A stretch of 64,000 nt of DNA, taken from Bacteroidales bacterium (GTDB lineage: Bacteria > Bacteroidota > Bacteroidia > Bacteroidales > P3). Position 1 is the first letter of the stretch, and every line of letters starts with the position of its first letter. The notes below the pieces were generated by a model. The model had not been told where the DNA came from. It did no database searches and worked only from the letters and a program-made list of their open reading frames with translations. Location of the stretch: NCBI GenBank assembly GCA_017522105.1, contig JAFXAA010000006.1, positions 1 to 64,000 on the forward strand. Reading direction: 5' to 3'. The translations under genes were made by a program, and so were the position numbers. Of the stretch, positions 45,501-53,473 are shown one piece after another.

Positions 45501-46283
45501 ACCGTCAATGTCTACAACTGCGACGCCATCACCAACTTCCCCTGGACCGAGGACTTCGAGAACGGCATCGGCGGCTGCTGGACCACCATCGACAACGACG
45601 GCGACGGCTACAATTGGTACCCCACTCTGGGAGACTCTGAGTTCGGCAACAGCTTCGGCAACGGTGAGACTGGCAACAGCGCCATCTCCAACTCCTATGT
45701 CAACGGTGGTGTCGGTGCCATCACTCCCGACAACTGGCTGATCACCCCCGCCATCACGCTGCCCGCCGATGGCAACTATACCCTCTCATGGTTTGCAACA
45801 GGTGCCAGCAATGACTACGGCGAAGAACACTATGCCGTCTATGTAGCCACTGGCAACACCGTGGCCGACTTCACCGCCACCACCCCCATCTCCGAGGAGA
45901 CCCTCGCCGGCTACGAGTGGGTCAGCCGCAGCGCCAGCCTCGCCGACTATGCCGGCCAGACCGTCTATGTGGCCTTCCGCCACTATAACTGCACCGACAT
46001 GTACGTGCTCGGCATCGACGACGTCAGCATCGCTGCCACCAGTGGCATCGAGGACGCCGAGAACGCCAGCAGCGTGGCTGTCTACCCCAACCCCGTGCTC
46101 AACATGCTCAACATCGCCGGTGACAACATCCAGAAAGTTGAGGTCATCGACATCAACGGCCGCACCGTCCTCAGCAACGACCGTGCCGGCCAGCTCGACA
46201 TGAGCAACCTCGCCGAGGGTGTCTACATGGTCCGCGTCATCAGCGCCGACGGTATCCACACCCAGAAGGTCGTCAAGAAGTAA
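42519..46283 (+). CDS. Large T9SS surface protein with five anchor-J and four Ig-like domains
   Basis: 1254 residues. The signal peptide ends at SAQ (residue 20). Five choice-of-anchor-J/cleaved-adhesin-like domains (about 21-195, 272-435, 515-675, 755-920, 1000-1175) begin with FPWTEDFENG-like sequence and contain VYVAFRHHN motifs. Between them lie four PKD/Ig-like domains (196-270, 436-512, 676-752, 921-998) with WYVDGVQQSET-type strands. A type A T9SS sorting domain (VAVYPNPVLNMLNI onward) ends the protein. Acidic motifs (DNDGDGYN) suggest calcium binding. It resembles gingipain/hemagglutinin adhesin regions without a protease. A strong terminator follows. Confidence 0.88.
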   Translation: MKKALFTLALAAMMLPLSAQITSFPWTEDFENGTALPTGFSIIDNDGDGYNWDYVYYTSSAMGNNGSTGFMSSASYINNVGALTPDNWLILPAFTLPAGSDFDLSWYALGYDNSSYYMENYSVYVSTTGNTVSDFTGTTPVYTGTTSQTYTKYTANLSSYAGQTIYVAFRHHNTTDMYQLHLDDLRIGAQGAPEINISAPALVKINEPAIFTINGAATSYGWYVDGVQQSETSTTLTHTFTTAGQHTVVAQATNAIGTAYDTVTIDAIDCGNIALPYAPDFSASLGCWDTAGATLYGYNWMPTSEAGLAYGQVLSFARVYQNNQWYDISTDSWLISPAITMPATGSYEIYWKARPFTGQFPAEHYSVYVISGANFADTISVYTTTLASNDTNWTVNAIAVPSTVSGDFKVAFRHHNTNTNSYVLILDEIEVRAQGAPVLTLAGPTIAQNNTAVTYSASTNVNTLAWYIDGVQQSETGTSFTHTFTAAGTYTVKAVATSTTGQSIADSVVTTIYSCDPISTFPFTEDFENGLNNCWGMISMDAANDNEFGTYADATAHSGANDFRFSSYSRAATTGDYNQYLITPELVLDANNTYDLKFWYKAQRATDTFYVKTSTTGNAVSDFTNVLASYTNPATAWTEVVLTLPAATKYVAINYNANYQYRLYVDDLYIGAPTTPSVSLEGPATIKAGNTARYVASGTTQTFSWTVDGVASSETGNVLTTSFATAGNHTVIVGATNAVGTSYDTVVTDVFLCPAESLPFTADFTNGFGCWDTVSTTGTRWNLADEVGANNCQLVSLSAQQSFFGMMDLGQDNWIISNEIAMAAGNYEISWRPIAFGAPNYPSDHYSVYVISGTSFADTAMVFSETLTAGDTTLAERVAAIPAAVTGNVTGNFKIAFRHHDCTGGYALGLDSIKVRTLSAPTSVSIQGPSAVMAGASATFTAICPNATSYSWTVDGTAVNETSNVLTTTFTATGDHTISVTATNSVGTSAPATHTVNVYNCDAITNFPWTEDFENGIGGCWTTIDNDGDGYNWYPTLGDSEFGNSFGNGETGNSAISNSYVNGGVGAITPDNWLITPAITLPADGNYTLSWFATGASNDYGEEHYAVYVATGNTVADFTATTPISEETLAGYEWVSRSASLADYAGQTVYVAFRHYNCTDMYVLGIDDVSIAATSGIEDAENASSVAVYPNPVLNMLNIAGDNIQKVEVIDINGRTVLSNDRAGQLDMSNLAEGVYMVRVISADGIHTQKVVKK

Positions 46284-46306
46284 GTGCTTCTTGACACAAT
46301 ACAAAG

Positions 46307-46343
46307 AGAGAGGCTCTCACACGTGAGAGCCTCTCTTCTTTTG
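46307..46343. terminator. Bidirectional terminator between the T9SS gene and fabD
   Basis: A 14-bp stem (46307-46320 with 46323-46336) is followed by TCTTTTGTTG on the plus strand. It is symmetric, serving the convergent genes ending at 46283 and 46357. Confidence 0.88.
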
Positions 46344-46356
46344 TTGTAGCGTGGCG

Positions 46357-47235
46357 TCACTCTGCCGAGTGGGCGTTGGCGTCGGGGTTGACGCGCTTCA
46401 CCATACCCTGCAGGGCGGTGCCGGGGCCCACCTCGATGAACTCCGTGGCGCCGTCGCGCAGCATGTTCTGCACCGTGGCAGTCCAGCGCACAGGCGACGT
46501 GAGCTGCATCAGCAGGTTCTTCTTGATCTCGGCGGGGTCGCTGTGAGGCATGGCGTCCACATTCTGGTAGCAGGGGCAGACAGGCTTCATGAACGAAGTC
46601 TTCTCTATGGCTTCAGCCAACTCCACGCGTGCGGGCTCCATCAGGGGGCTGTGGAACGCTCCGCCCACGGCCAGCGGCAGGGCCTTGCCCTTCACCTCCT
46701 TCACCTTCTCGCAGGCGCGTGCCACGCCCTCGTTGGTGCCGCTGATGACCAGCTGCCCGGGGCAGTTGTAGTTGGCAGGCACCACCACCTCGCCCTCCAC
46801 AGAGGCGCAGATGTCCTCCACCGTCTTGTCGTCGAGCTTAAGGACGGCGGCCATGGTCGACGGGGTCTTCTCGCAGCATTTCTGCATGGCGTTGGCGCGG
46901 GCTATGACTAGGCGGAGGCCATCCTCGAAGCTCATGGCACCGGCAGCCACCAGGGCCGAGAACTCGCCCAGCGAGTGGCCACCCACCATGTCGGGCTTGA
47001 AGGCCTCGCCCATATACTTGGCCAGAATGACCGAGTGCAGGAATATGGCGGGCTGCGTCACCTTGGTCTGCTTCAGGTCCTCCGGCGTGCCGGCGAACAT
47101 AAGGTCGGTGATGCGGAAGCCAATTATCTCGTTAGCCTTCTCGAACATGGCGCGGCACTCCGCGTTGCCGTCGTACAAGTTCTTACCCATGCCCACAAAC
47201 TGGGCTCCCTGGCCGGGGAATACGTATGCTTTCAT
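46357..47235 (-). CDS. fabD: Malonyl-CoA:ACP transacylase
   Basis: 292 residues. It transfers malonyl from CoA to acyl carrier protein in fatty acid synthesis. It begins MKAYVFPGQGAQFVGMG with the conserved GQGAQ; the nucleophile Ser is in VGGHSLGEFSAL; the catalytic His is in GGAFHSPLM. It is the last gene of a five-gene leftward operon; its ATG overlaps the flippase stop by one base. Other fab genes are absent here. Confidence 0.96.
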   Translation of the reverse strand: MKAYVFPGQGAQFVGMGKNLYDGNAECRAMFEKANEIIGFRITDLMFAGTPEDLKQTKVTQPAIFLHSVILAKYMGEAFKPDMVGGHSLGEFSALVAAGAMSFEDGLRLVIARANAMQKCCEKTPSTMAAVLKLDDKTVEDICASVEGEVVVPANYNCPGQLVISGTNEGVARACEKVKEVKGKALPLAVGGAFHSPLMEPARVELAEAIEKTSFMKPVCPCYQNVDAMPHSDPAEIKKNLLMQLTSPVRWTATVQNMLRDGATEFIEVGPGTALQGMVKRVNPDANAHSAE

Positions 47236-48557
47236 TATTCGTCTTGTTTAGTTATTATTGATTTTACATTGTTTGCTATTTCTCTTGGCTTCGGCAGCCC
47301 AAAGGCGGCGACAGGAAGCTTGAAAATCCTCACCGAGAGCAGCAGCTGGGCCACGGCCATGAAGCTCTGCGTAGCCAGCGAGGCCCAGGCCGAACCCACG
47401 GCGCCGAGGTGCGGAATGAGGAGCATGTTCACCACGATGTTGAGCACCAGGCTCACGGCGGCGAAGGTGTTGAGCTGCCGCATGTAACCGCCAGCGGTGA
47501 GCAGCGTGCCGAAGATATATGTCAGCCCTATGGGGATGATGCCGAAGATTATGACCCTGAACACGGGCACATACTGCGCCGCACGACCGTGGTAGAGCAG
47601 GCTCATCAGCGGCTCGGCCAATGCGGCGCATGCCACTGCCGCGCCAACAGCGAAGAGCATCATGGGCCAAAAGACGAGGCGCAGATAGGGACTCACCTCA
47701 GAGCCTTCGTGGCACAGCCTTGAGAACACCGGCAGCAGGGGCACGCTGACAAGGTAGGCCACCATGGTCAAGGCGTCGAGCAGCCGGAAGGCGCCGGCGA
47801 AGATGCCCGCCTGCTCGTCGGAAGCCATGGCACGCAACACTATGCTGTCCACATGCCCGTAGGCTGCCATCAGCAGCACCAGCAGGGCAAAGGGGGCGCT
47901 CTTGCGCAATATGACAAGGAAGAAACGGCGGTCCCAGCGCAGGCGCCGCAGACCAGCCTTGCGGCCTATCACCACCAACGCGAGCGAGGCCGTCATGACA
48001 TAGGCCGCCAGCTGGGCGTAGACAAACCAGTAGATGTTGAACCGCTCGCGCAGCGGACTCCACAGCAGGCACCCGCATATCACAATCATCAGCAGCCGGT
48101 CGAGCACCGAGAAAAGGCTGTCCCAGCGGAACAGCAGCAGACCCTCGAAGTTGCTGCGCAGGTAGAGGATAAGCGAATTGAGGAACTGGCACAGCGTCAG
48201 CAGCGCCAGCAGGCGGAACTCCGCACTGCCGTAGCCCATCAGCAGCCCCACAGTGAAAGTCACCACCACATACAGCCCCAACAGAAGAATCTTGATGCCC
48301 AAAATGCCGCTCAAGTGCTTGCCTATGAGCTGCGGGTGCTGCGCTATGTTGCGCGTGTTGAAATTGGTCAGCCCCAGGTCGAGCAGTATGTTGAAGATGT
48401 AGCTGAAGCTGAAGATGGCGTAGTAGAAACCGTAGGCCTCGTTGCCCACGGCGTTCTGCACCCCCACCTCTATGCCGAGCAGCCAGAATGGCTTGACCAA
48501 CAGGTTGGCCAGCAACACCCAGAACAGTCCCGACAGTAGCTTCTTCTGCATTGTCAT
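47235..48557 (-). CDS. Polysaccharide flippase / Wzx-like exporter
   Basis: 440 residues, a multi-pass membrane protein with about 12 helices of the MOP superfamily (polysaccharide synthase type). It begins MTMQKKLLSGLFWVLLANLL with the typical N-terminal helix and carries GNEAYGFYYAIFSFSY in helix two. It likely flips lipid-linked oligosaccharides across the inner membrane. No glycosyltransferases are adjacent. It overlaps the Ig-like lipoprotein gene by 4 bp. Confidence 0.88.
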   Translation of the reverse strand: MTMQKKLLSGLFWVLLANLLVKPFWLLGIEVGVQNAVGNEAYGFYYAIFSFSYIFNILLDLGLTNFNTRNIAQHPQLIGKHLSGILGIKILLLGLYVVVTFTVGLLMGYGSAEFRLLALLTLCQFLNSLILYLRSNFEGLLLFRWDSLFSVLDRLLMIVICGCLLWSPLRERFNIYWFVYAQLAAYVMTASLALVVIGRKAGLRRLRWDRRFFLVILRKSAPFALLVLLMAAYGHVDSIVLRAMASDEQAGIFAGAFRLLDALTMVAYLVSVPLLPVFSRLCHEGSEVSPYLRLVFWPMMLFAVGAAVACAALAEPLMSLLYHGRAAQYVPVFRVIIFGIIPIGLTYIFGTLLTAGGYMRQLNTFAAVSLVLNIVVNMLLIPHLGAVGSAWASLATQSFMAVAQLLLSVRIFKLPVAAFGLPKPREIANNVKSIITKQDE

Positions 48558-50266
48558 CTCTTTCTGCCTCTGGGATTACTCTTACCTGCTGCCGAACCAC
48601 CGTCCCTCGACACCGACCACTGCTCTTCTATCTCCCATTTCTCGCGCACCTGGAGTGTTTTGCTGAAGTACACCACATATTCAGGCTGGCGGTCTGTCAG
48701 GTAGTCGCCCGTGGTCCAGCTGCCGTTGCCGTCCGTGTCGAGCACCGCCCGCAGGCGATAGCTGCCGGGCTTGAGGTGCTCAATGCGCACATCGCCGCTG
48801 GCGTCCACGCGGCGCGTGACAACCACCGTATCCTTTTCGTCCAGCACCTCCAGCACCACCGGACTCCCCGTGCGGTTGGTCAGGTGCATGGTGATGATGC
48901 CGTAGTCCTGCGGCGTAAGCTTGAAGACAAGGCTGTCGGATCGGTGGCCGAAGATGTCGGTGAAGAGGCTGTCGCGCAGGCGCACGGAGTATTCCTCGCC
49001 CGAACGCAGTGTCGCTTCTATGCGTGCGCCGAGGCCGTTGCTGTCCAGCGTCAGCGCATACTGCGCCACGCTGCTGTCCTTCATCCGCATCACCTCGGCC
49101 CGTGCGCCCTGCTCCACGGCCATCACCGGGGTGTTGAACGCCAGCCGCAGGTCATCGTAGAAGGCGTTGTTGCCGCTGCAGAGGGCCTTGACCATGGGTT
49201 CAGCCTGCCCCTGCTGTGCCTGAGCGCCACGCCTGCGCCGCTGCTTCGGGACACGGTAGCGCAGCTTGAGAGTGTCCTGCAGGGCGGTATCACGCAGCAC
49301 GAGCTGCGCCGAATCGCATCCCATGTTTTTGAACCACACCAGCATGGTGTCACGGGCGCTGTTGAGGCGCCACACCAGGCTGTCGCCCGAAAGCTCGGGC
49401 TGTTGCATGGGCAGCTGGGTGGCTATGGTCACACGCCCGCGGCTGGTGAATTCCGCCTTGAGCACGCGCTGCGTCCGCCTGTCGGGCGGCGAGATGCGCA
49501 GCAGGGTCACGTTGCCGCTGTCAATGCTGTCCGAGGCCTGCACCGAGGTGGGTTCCCAGGCCGCCGCTTCGCCACGCCCCAGGCGCAGGTCGCGGTTCTT
49601 GTCCTCAAGGGCCACCAGGCGGTAGCTCCCGGCAGGTATGTAGTGGAAGGCGAAAACGCCGTCCTTGTCGCTCCGCGTCACGTAGTCGGGCGGGCGGGTC
49701 GTGGCTATGGTGTCTATGTCTGCCTCGATTCCCTTGCCCGTTTCCGAACTCTCCGCTTTCTGCTCTCCTTTATCCACCCTGTAGGCCATCACCGTCACCG
49801 GGTCCTTCCACGGCTTGCCGTCGCGAGCGCCGAGCACGCGCCCCGCCAGCATCATGGTGTCCAGACGGCTGCCCGTGGAGAACACATACTCGAAACTCGG
49901 CATCACATTGCCCTCCGTGAAGTCCACGATGGCGTCCTTGAACTGGAACAGATAGGTGGCGTCGGGCTGAAGGGTGTCGTTCAGCTTCACCACCACGCGC
50001 TTGCCCTTGGTGGAAAACTGGGGCTTGTTGCGCATGGGGGGCGAGATGAGGACGTTGTTGTCAGGGTCTTTCAGCACCACATACTCGTCGAAGCTGATGC
50101 TGAACTGTTTCTTGTCGAACCCACGGCTCTCGTTGGCGGGCTTGGAGGCCACAGCCTTGGGGGGCGCCTCGTCCTTGGGGCCGCCGTTGGGGTAGCCCTG
50201 CTTGGCGCAGCCCGCCGCCACCAGCGCCGCCAGCGCCGCCAAACCCATCAGCATTCTGCTCTTCAT
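48554..50266 (-). CDS. Ig-like domain lipoprotein
   Basis: 570 residues with lipobox VAAGC (Cys 20) followed by the family-typical GYPNGGPKDEAPPK. An N-terminal Big_5-type Ig domain (about 30-130) leads to carboxypeptidase-regulatory-like/Ig segments (FHYIPAGSYRLVALEDKNRD; a second LKPGSYRLRAVLDTDGNG near 510). This organisation is common in Bacteroidota and of unknown function, probably at the outer membrane. A degenerate heptad block (49751-49778) encodes EQKAESSETG near residue 168. Confidence 0.85.
   Translation of the reverse strand: MKSRMLMGLAALAALVAAGCAKQGYPNGGPKDEAPPKAVASKPANESRGFDKKQFSISFDEYVVLKDPDNNVLISPPMRNKPQFSTKGKRVVVKLNDTLQPDATYLFQFKDAIVDFTEGNVMPSFEYVFSTGSRLDTMMLAGRVLGARDGKPWKDPVTVMAYRVDKGEQKAESSETGKGIEADIDTIATTRPPDYVTRSDKDGVFAFHYIPAGSYRLVALEDKNRDLRLGRGEAAAWEPTSVQASDSIDSGNVTLLRISPPDRRTQRVLKAEFTSRGRVTIATQLPMQQPELSGDSLVWRLNSARDTMLVWFKNMGCDSAQLVLRDTALQDTLKLRYRVPKQRRRRGAQAQQGQAEPMVKALCSGNNAFYDDLRLAFNTPVMAVEQGARAEVMRMKDSSVAQYALTLDSNGLGARIEATLRSGEEYSVRLRDSLFTDIFGHRSDSLVFKLTPQDYGIITMHLTNRTGSPVVLEVLDEKDTVVVTRRVDASGDVRIEHLKPGSYRLRAVLDTDGNGSWTTGDYLTDRQPEYVVYFSKTLQVREKWEIEEQWSVSRDGGSAAGKSNPRGRKR
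49751..49778. repeat. Degenerate in-gene heptads
   Basis: CTCCGCT, TTCTGCT, CTCCTTT and ATCCACC form four decayed units of the CTCCACT family, translated in frame. Confidence 0.5.
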
Positions 50267-50272
50267 CGCGCC

Positions 50273-50815
50273 TCAGCCGAATATTTCGTTGATTTCCTTG
50301 TGCATGGCCTCCAGAGCCACACTCGTAGGCGAGTGCTGTGCCGCCGAAGCGAAGATGCCCGCCGCCAGGCGCGTGGGGTCGCTGGTATCCGGCAGGCTCA
50401 CCGCCGCCGAGTTGACGAGGTTCACCATCTCGTCCTTGGCCTCGCGTATGCGCGTCCACAGCTCCGACGACAGGTACACCTGCTGCGAGAGGTTGTGCTC
50501 CCACTCGTCGCGTATGTTCTTGGTCATCACGCCCTGCAGCAACTTGAGGTCCATGCCGGGCTGCCAGCAGCGCAGCACCAGGCTCTCGGGGCTGATGCGC
50601 TCCAGAAACAGCGCCATGCGCTCGTAGGCCTGCAGGCGTATGGGCGTCACGGCCTTGAGGGTCTCGGCGCGCTCGTCCATCTTGATTTTCAGCAGCTGCT
50701 CCTTCTGCTGGTTGTCGAAATAGCGCTTCAACAGCCGCTGCACGCCCCAGCCCGTCAGGGCCGCGCTGCCCATGGCCACCAGCGCCACAAGGATAATAAT
50801 AGCTATAGTTATCAT
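50273..50815 (-). CDS. Single-pass membrane protein (DUF7935-like)
   Basis: 180 residues from the ATG at 50815, which overlaps the sirtuin stop by 4 bp. One N-terminal TM helix (residues 2-25) is followed by a helical cytoplasmic domain with RLQAYERMALFLERISPESL and DEWEHNLSQQVYLS, blocks conserved in a Bacteroidota family I recall as DUF7935. The function is unknown. It lies 6 nt from the Ig-like lipoprotein gene. Confidence 0.7.
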   Translation of the reverse strand: MITIAIIILVALVAMGSAALTGWGVQRLLKRYFDNQQKEQLLKIKMDERAETLKAVTPIRLQAYERMALFLERISPESLVLRCWQPGMDLKLLQGVMTKNIRDEWEHNLSQQVYLSSELWTRIREAKDEMVNLVNSAAVSLPDTSDPTRLAAGIFASAAQHSPTSVALEAMHKEINEIFG

Positions 50816-51489
50816 TGCATCAGTTGATTTACAAGTTCTGTCACTCCCTTCGTGGCCACCTCCTTGATGAACGTCACCTTGCGGCTGACGGGCACCTCCT
50901 TGGGGTCCACCACATAGCACGGCACGCCGCTCTGCACATAGTGTATCAGCCCCGCGGCGGGATACACAGCCATCGAAGTGCCCACAACGATGAAGATGTC
51001 CGCCTGCTCGCAGAGCGCCGCGGCAGGCTCAATGTTCGGCACCGCCTCGCCGAACCACACGATGTGGGGCCGCAGCTGCGTGCCGTCGGGGGCGAGGTCG
51101 CCAAGCTTTATGTCGCGGTCGCCGATGTCCACAATCAGATCCGGGTTCACATCGCTGCGCCCCTTGGTCAGCTCGCCGTGCAGGTGCAGCACATGGCTGC
51201 TGCCGGCGCGCTCGTGCAGGTCGTCGATGTTCTGCGTCACTATGCGCACATCGTACCGCTCCTCAAGCCTCGCCAACTGGCGGTGCGCCTCGTTGGGCTG
51301 CGCCTTGAATAGCTGGCGGCGGCGCTGGTTGTAGAAATCCAGCACCAGCTCCGGATTGCGCTCGTAGGCCTCGTGGGTGGCCACGTCCTCCACGCGGTAG
51401 TGCTCCCATAGGCCGTCGCTGTCGCGGAAGGTCGAGATGCCGCTCTCGGCGCTGATGCCAGCGCCTGTCAATACCACTATCTTCTTCAT
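50812..51489 (-). CDS. Sir2-family NAD-dependent protein deacylase lacking zinc cysteines
   Basis: 225 residues from the ATG at 51489 (MKKIVVLTGAGISAESG). NAD motifs GAGISAESGISTFR and TQNIDDLHERAG and the catalytic His (LHLHGEL) are intact. The small domain that normally holds four zinc-binding Cys reads GRSDVNPDLIVDIGDRDIKL with no Cys at all. Sirtuins remove acetyl or other acyl groups from lysine using NAD. It is the first gene of the operon down to fabD. Confidence 0.92.
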   Translation of the reverse strand: MKKIVVLTGAGISAESGISTFRDSDGLWEHYRVEDVATHEAYERNPELVLDFYNQRRRQLFKAQPNEAHRQLARLEERYDVRIVTQNIDDLHERAGSSHVLHLHGELTKGRSDVNPDLIVDIGDRDIKLGDLAPDGTQLRPHIVWFGEAVPNIEPAAALCEQADIFIVVGTSMAVYPAAGLIHYVQSGVPCYVVDPKEVPVSRKVTFIKEVATKGVTELVNQLMQ

Positions 51490-51559
51490 ACTTTGACATA
51501 ACGCGCGCAATAATATATTATTGTGCCCGTCCGCAAATTTATCTCCGGCCCCTCCCCCA

Positions 51560-51690
51560 CGGAACCTGTACGGCTGTTCTACGGTTGTTTAACGGTTGTT
51601 CTACGGTTGTTTAACGGTTTAAACCGTAGAACAACCGTAGAACAACCGTTAAACAACCGTAGAACAGCCGTAGGGGAGGCGGCGCACCGC
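51560..51690. repeat. 11-nt phased opposed-arm element
   Basis: Left arm ACGGCTGTTCT, ACGGTTGTTTA, ACGGTTGTTCT, ACGGTTGTTTA; centre ACGGTTTAAACCGT; right arm AGAACAACCGT twice, TAAACAACCGT, AGAACAGCCGT. Both outer ends carry the variant with CTG/CAG, so the ends are marked symmetrically. It ends just ahead of the transporter stop codon at 51703. It lies between two leftward genes. Confidence 0.9.
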
Positions 51691-51702
51691 AGCGGGTGGC
51701 CG

Positions 51703-53385
51703 TCAGGACTGGTGGCGGTAGGAGGGGTCGATGGCCTCGGAGACGTTGATCACATGGTCGGCAAGCTTTTCGTACTGCGCATAGAGGGTGCTGTAGGCGT
51801 TGCCTATGGGATAGCCGTAGGTGCCGTGTTTGAGGGCTTCGAGGTGGGCTGCACGCAGCTCGTCGCGGTAGACGTTGACGTCGTGCTCGGCGGCCTCGGC
51901 AGCCTCAAGGTCGGCATGGTCGTAGTCCACAAGGTTGGCGTCCATAACCATAAGCGCGTTCTCCACGAGGGCGTTCATGTGGGCCAGGTTGTCGTTGAGG
52001 GCGTCGCTGAAATGGACGGCGTCGGAGCGCTTGTTGCGCCGCGTGAGGGCTATCTGCAGGATGTTGTCGCCGATGCTTTCGAGGTTGTCTATGATGCGGA
52101 GCATGGAGCTGACGCGCTCGGAGGCGTGGCTGCTGAGGTCGCCGCTGCCCACGGCGGTGAGGAACTTGGTGAGCTCCATCTCCATCTGGTCGGTGAGGTG
52201 CTCGTAATCTTCTATGCGCTTCATGACGGCCTCGAAGTCCTTTTCGGACTTGGCGGTGCGCAGGTCGGGCAGCAGGGCGTACATGCGGAGCACCTGCTTG
52301 GAGAAGAGCTGTATCTCCTTCTTGGCGCTCTGCAGGTTGAGCTCGGCGGTGTTGACGGGGCCGCGGCTGATGTAGCTCAGGCGGTAGGCCGGGAATTCCT
52401 CCTTCTCTTCCTTGTCGGGCACCATGCGGGTGACGATCCACACAATCTGCGGTATGAACCACGACTGGACGCCGACGTTGAGCACGTTGAACGAGGTGTG
52501 GAAGAGGGCCAGGGCCATTGGCATGTCGGTGGGGAACACAGCCTGCACCATAGCGATGATGGGGCGGAAGAGGATGAGCGTCAGTGTGACGCCAATGACG
52601 TTGAACATCAGGTGCGCCCTGGCGGCGCGTTTGCCAGCCACTCCGGCCACCGTGGCGGCGAGGTTGGCCGTGATGGTGGTGCCAATGTTCTCGCCCATGA
52701 CCAGCGCCACGGCCACGTCGAGACCGATCCACCCGTTGTGCAGCATCAGCAGGGTGATGGCCATGGTGGCCGCCGAAGCCTGGACGATGCAGGTGAGCAG
52801 GGCTCCTATGGCCACGAAGAGGAGCACCGACCAGAAGCCATAGCCGCCGAGCGAGGCGATGCCCTGCAGCAGGCCTGGGTACTCTTCGAGGTTGGGCATG
52901 GCGCCCTTGAGCAGATTCATGCCTATCAAAAGAAGAGCCAGGCCCACGATGGTCTGGCCCACGGACTTGAGCTTATCCTTGCTGGCGAAGATGAAGACGA
53001 GGCTCACGGCGGCAAGGAGCAGGGGCAGACTGAACTGGCCCGAAGCCTCGCCGAGGCCGAGGAGGGTGATGATCCACGCCGTGACGGTGGTGCCGATGTT
53101 GGCACCCATAATAACAGCGACGGCCCCCGAAAGAGACAGGATGCCGGCGTTGACGAAACTGACTACCATGACGGTAGTGGCTGATGACGACTGGATGGCT
53201 GCCGTCACCGCCGTGCCTGTGAGTATCCCGCTCAGCGGGTTGTTGGTTATCTTGCCCAGGACGGCGCGCATCTTGCTGCCCGCAACCTTCTGCAGGCCTT
53301 CGCTCATCAACTTCATAGCAAAGAGGAACACTGCCAGCGCACCGGCGAAGTTGATGACAATCAGTAGGATGTCTGTGAATTTCAT
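51703..53385 (-). CDS. Na/Pi cotransporter with PhoU-like domain
   Basis: 560 residues from the ATG at 53385 (MKFTDILLIVINFAGAL). The N-terminal 310 residues are the NptA/Na-Pi type membrane domain, with two inverted repeats marked by QSSSATTVMVV and QASAATMAITLL. The C-terminal 230 residues form a PhoU-like helical bundle (for example DNLESIGDNILQIALTRRNK). It is predicted to import phosphate with sodium. A terminator and promoter lie directly upstream. Confidence 0.93.
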   Translation of the reverse strand: MKFTDILLIVINFAGALAVFLFAMKLMSEGLQKVAGSKMRAVLGKITNNPLSGILTGTAVTAAIQSSSATTVMVVSFVNAGILSLSGAVAVIMGANIGTTVTAWIITLLGLGEASGQFSLPLLLAAVSLVFIFASKDKLKSVGQTIVGLALLLIGMNLLKGAMPNLEEYPGLLQGIASLGGYGFWSVLLFVAIGALLTCIVQASAATMAITLLMLHNGWIGLDVAVALVMGENIGTTITANLAATVAGVAGKRAARAHLMFNVIGVTLTLILFRPIIAMVQAVFPTDMPMALALFHTSFNVLNVGVQSWFIPQIVWIVTRMVPDKEEKEEFPAYRLSYISRGPVNTAELNLQSAKKEIQLFSKQVLRMYALLPDLRTAKSEKDFEAVMKRIEDYEHLTDQMEMELTKFLTAVGSGDLSSHASERVSSMLRIIDNLESIGDNILQIALTRRNKRSDAVHFSDALNDNLAHMNALVENALMVMDANLVDYDHADLEAAEAAEHDVNVYRDELRAAHLEALKHGTYGYPIGNAYSTLYAQYEKLADHVINVSEAIDPSYRHQS

Positions 53386-53410
53386 AAATAATGTTGGTTC
53401 AATTGCGGTG

Positions 53411-53418
53411 CAAAGATA
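53411..53418 (-). promoter_or_regulatory. -7 box for the Na/Pi cotransporter gene
   Basis: Minus-strand TATCTTTG lies 25 nt upstream of the ATG at 53385. It begins 5 nt after the stem of the preceding gene's terminator, so its -33 region is inside the terminator hairpin. Confidence 0.7.
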
Positions 53419-53419
53419 G

Positions 53420-53445
53420 CAAAAAGGCGGCAAATAAGCCGCCTT
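53420..53445 (-). terminator. Terminator after the OmpA-family gene
   Basis: Stem AAGGCGGC/GCCGCCTT (53424-53431 with 53438-53445), loop AAATAA, and a T-run on the minus strand. It lies 28 nt past the stop at 53474. Confidence 0.82.
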
Positions 53446-53473
53446 GATGTTGTTAAAAGATGCTAACGGGGCA

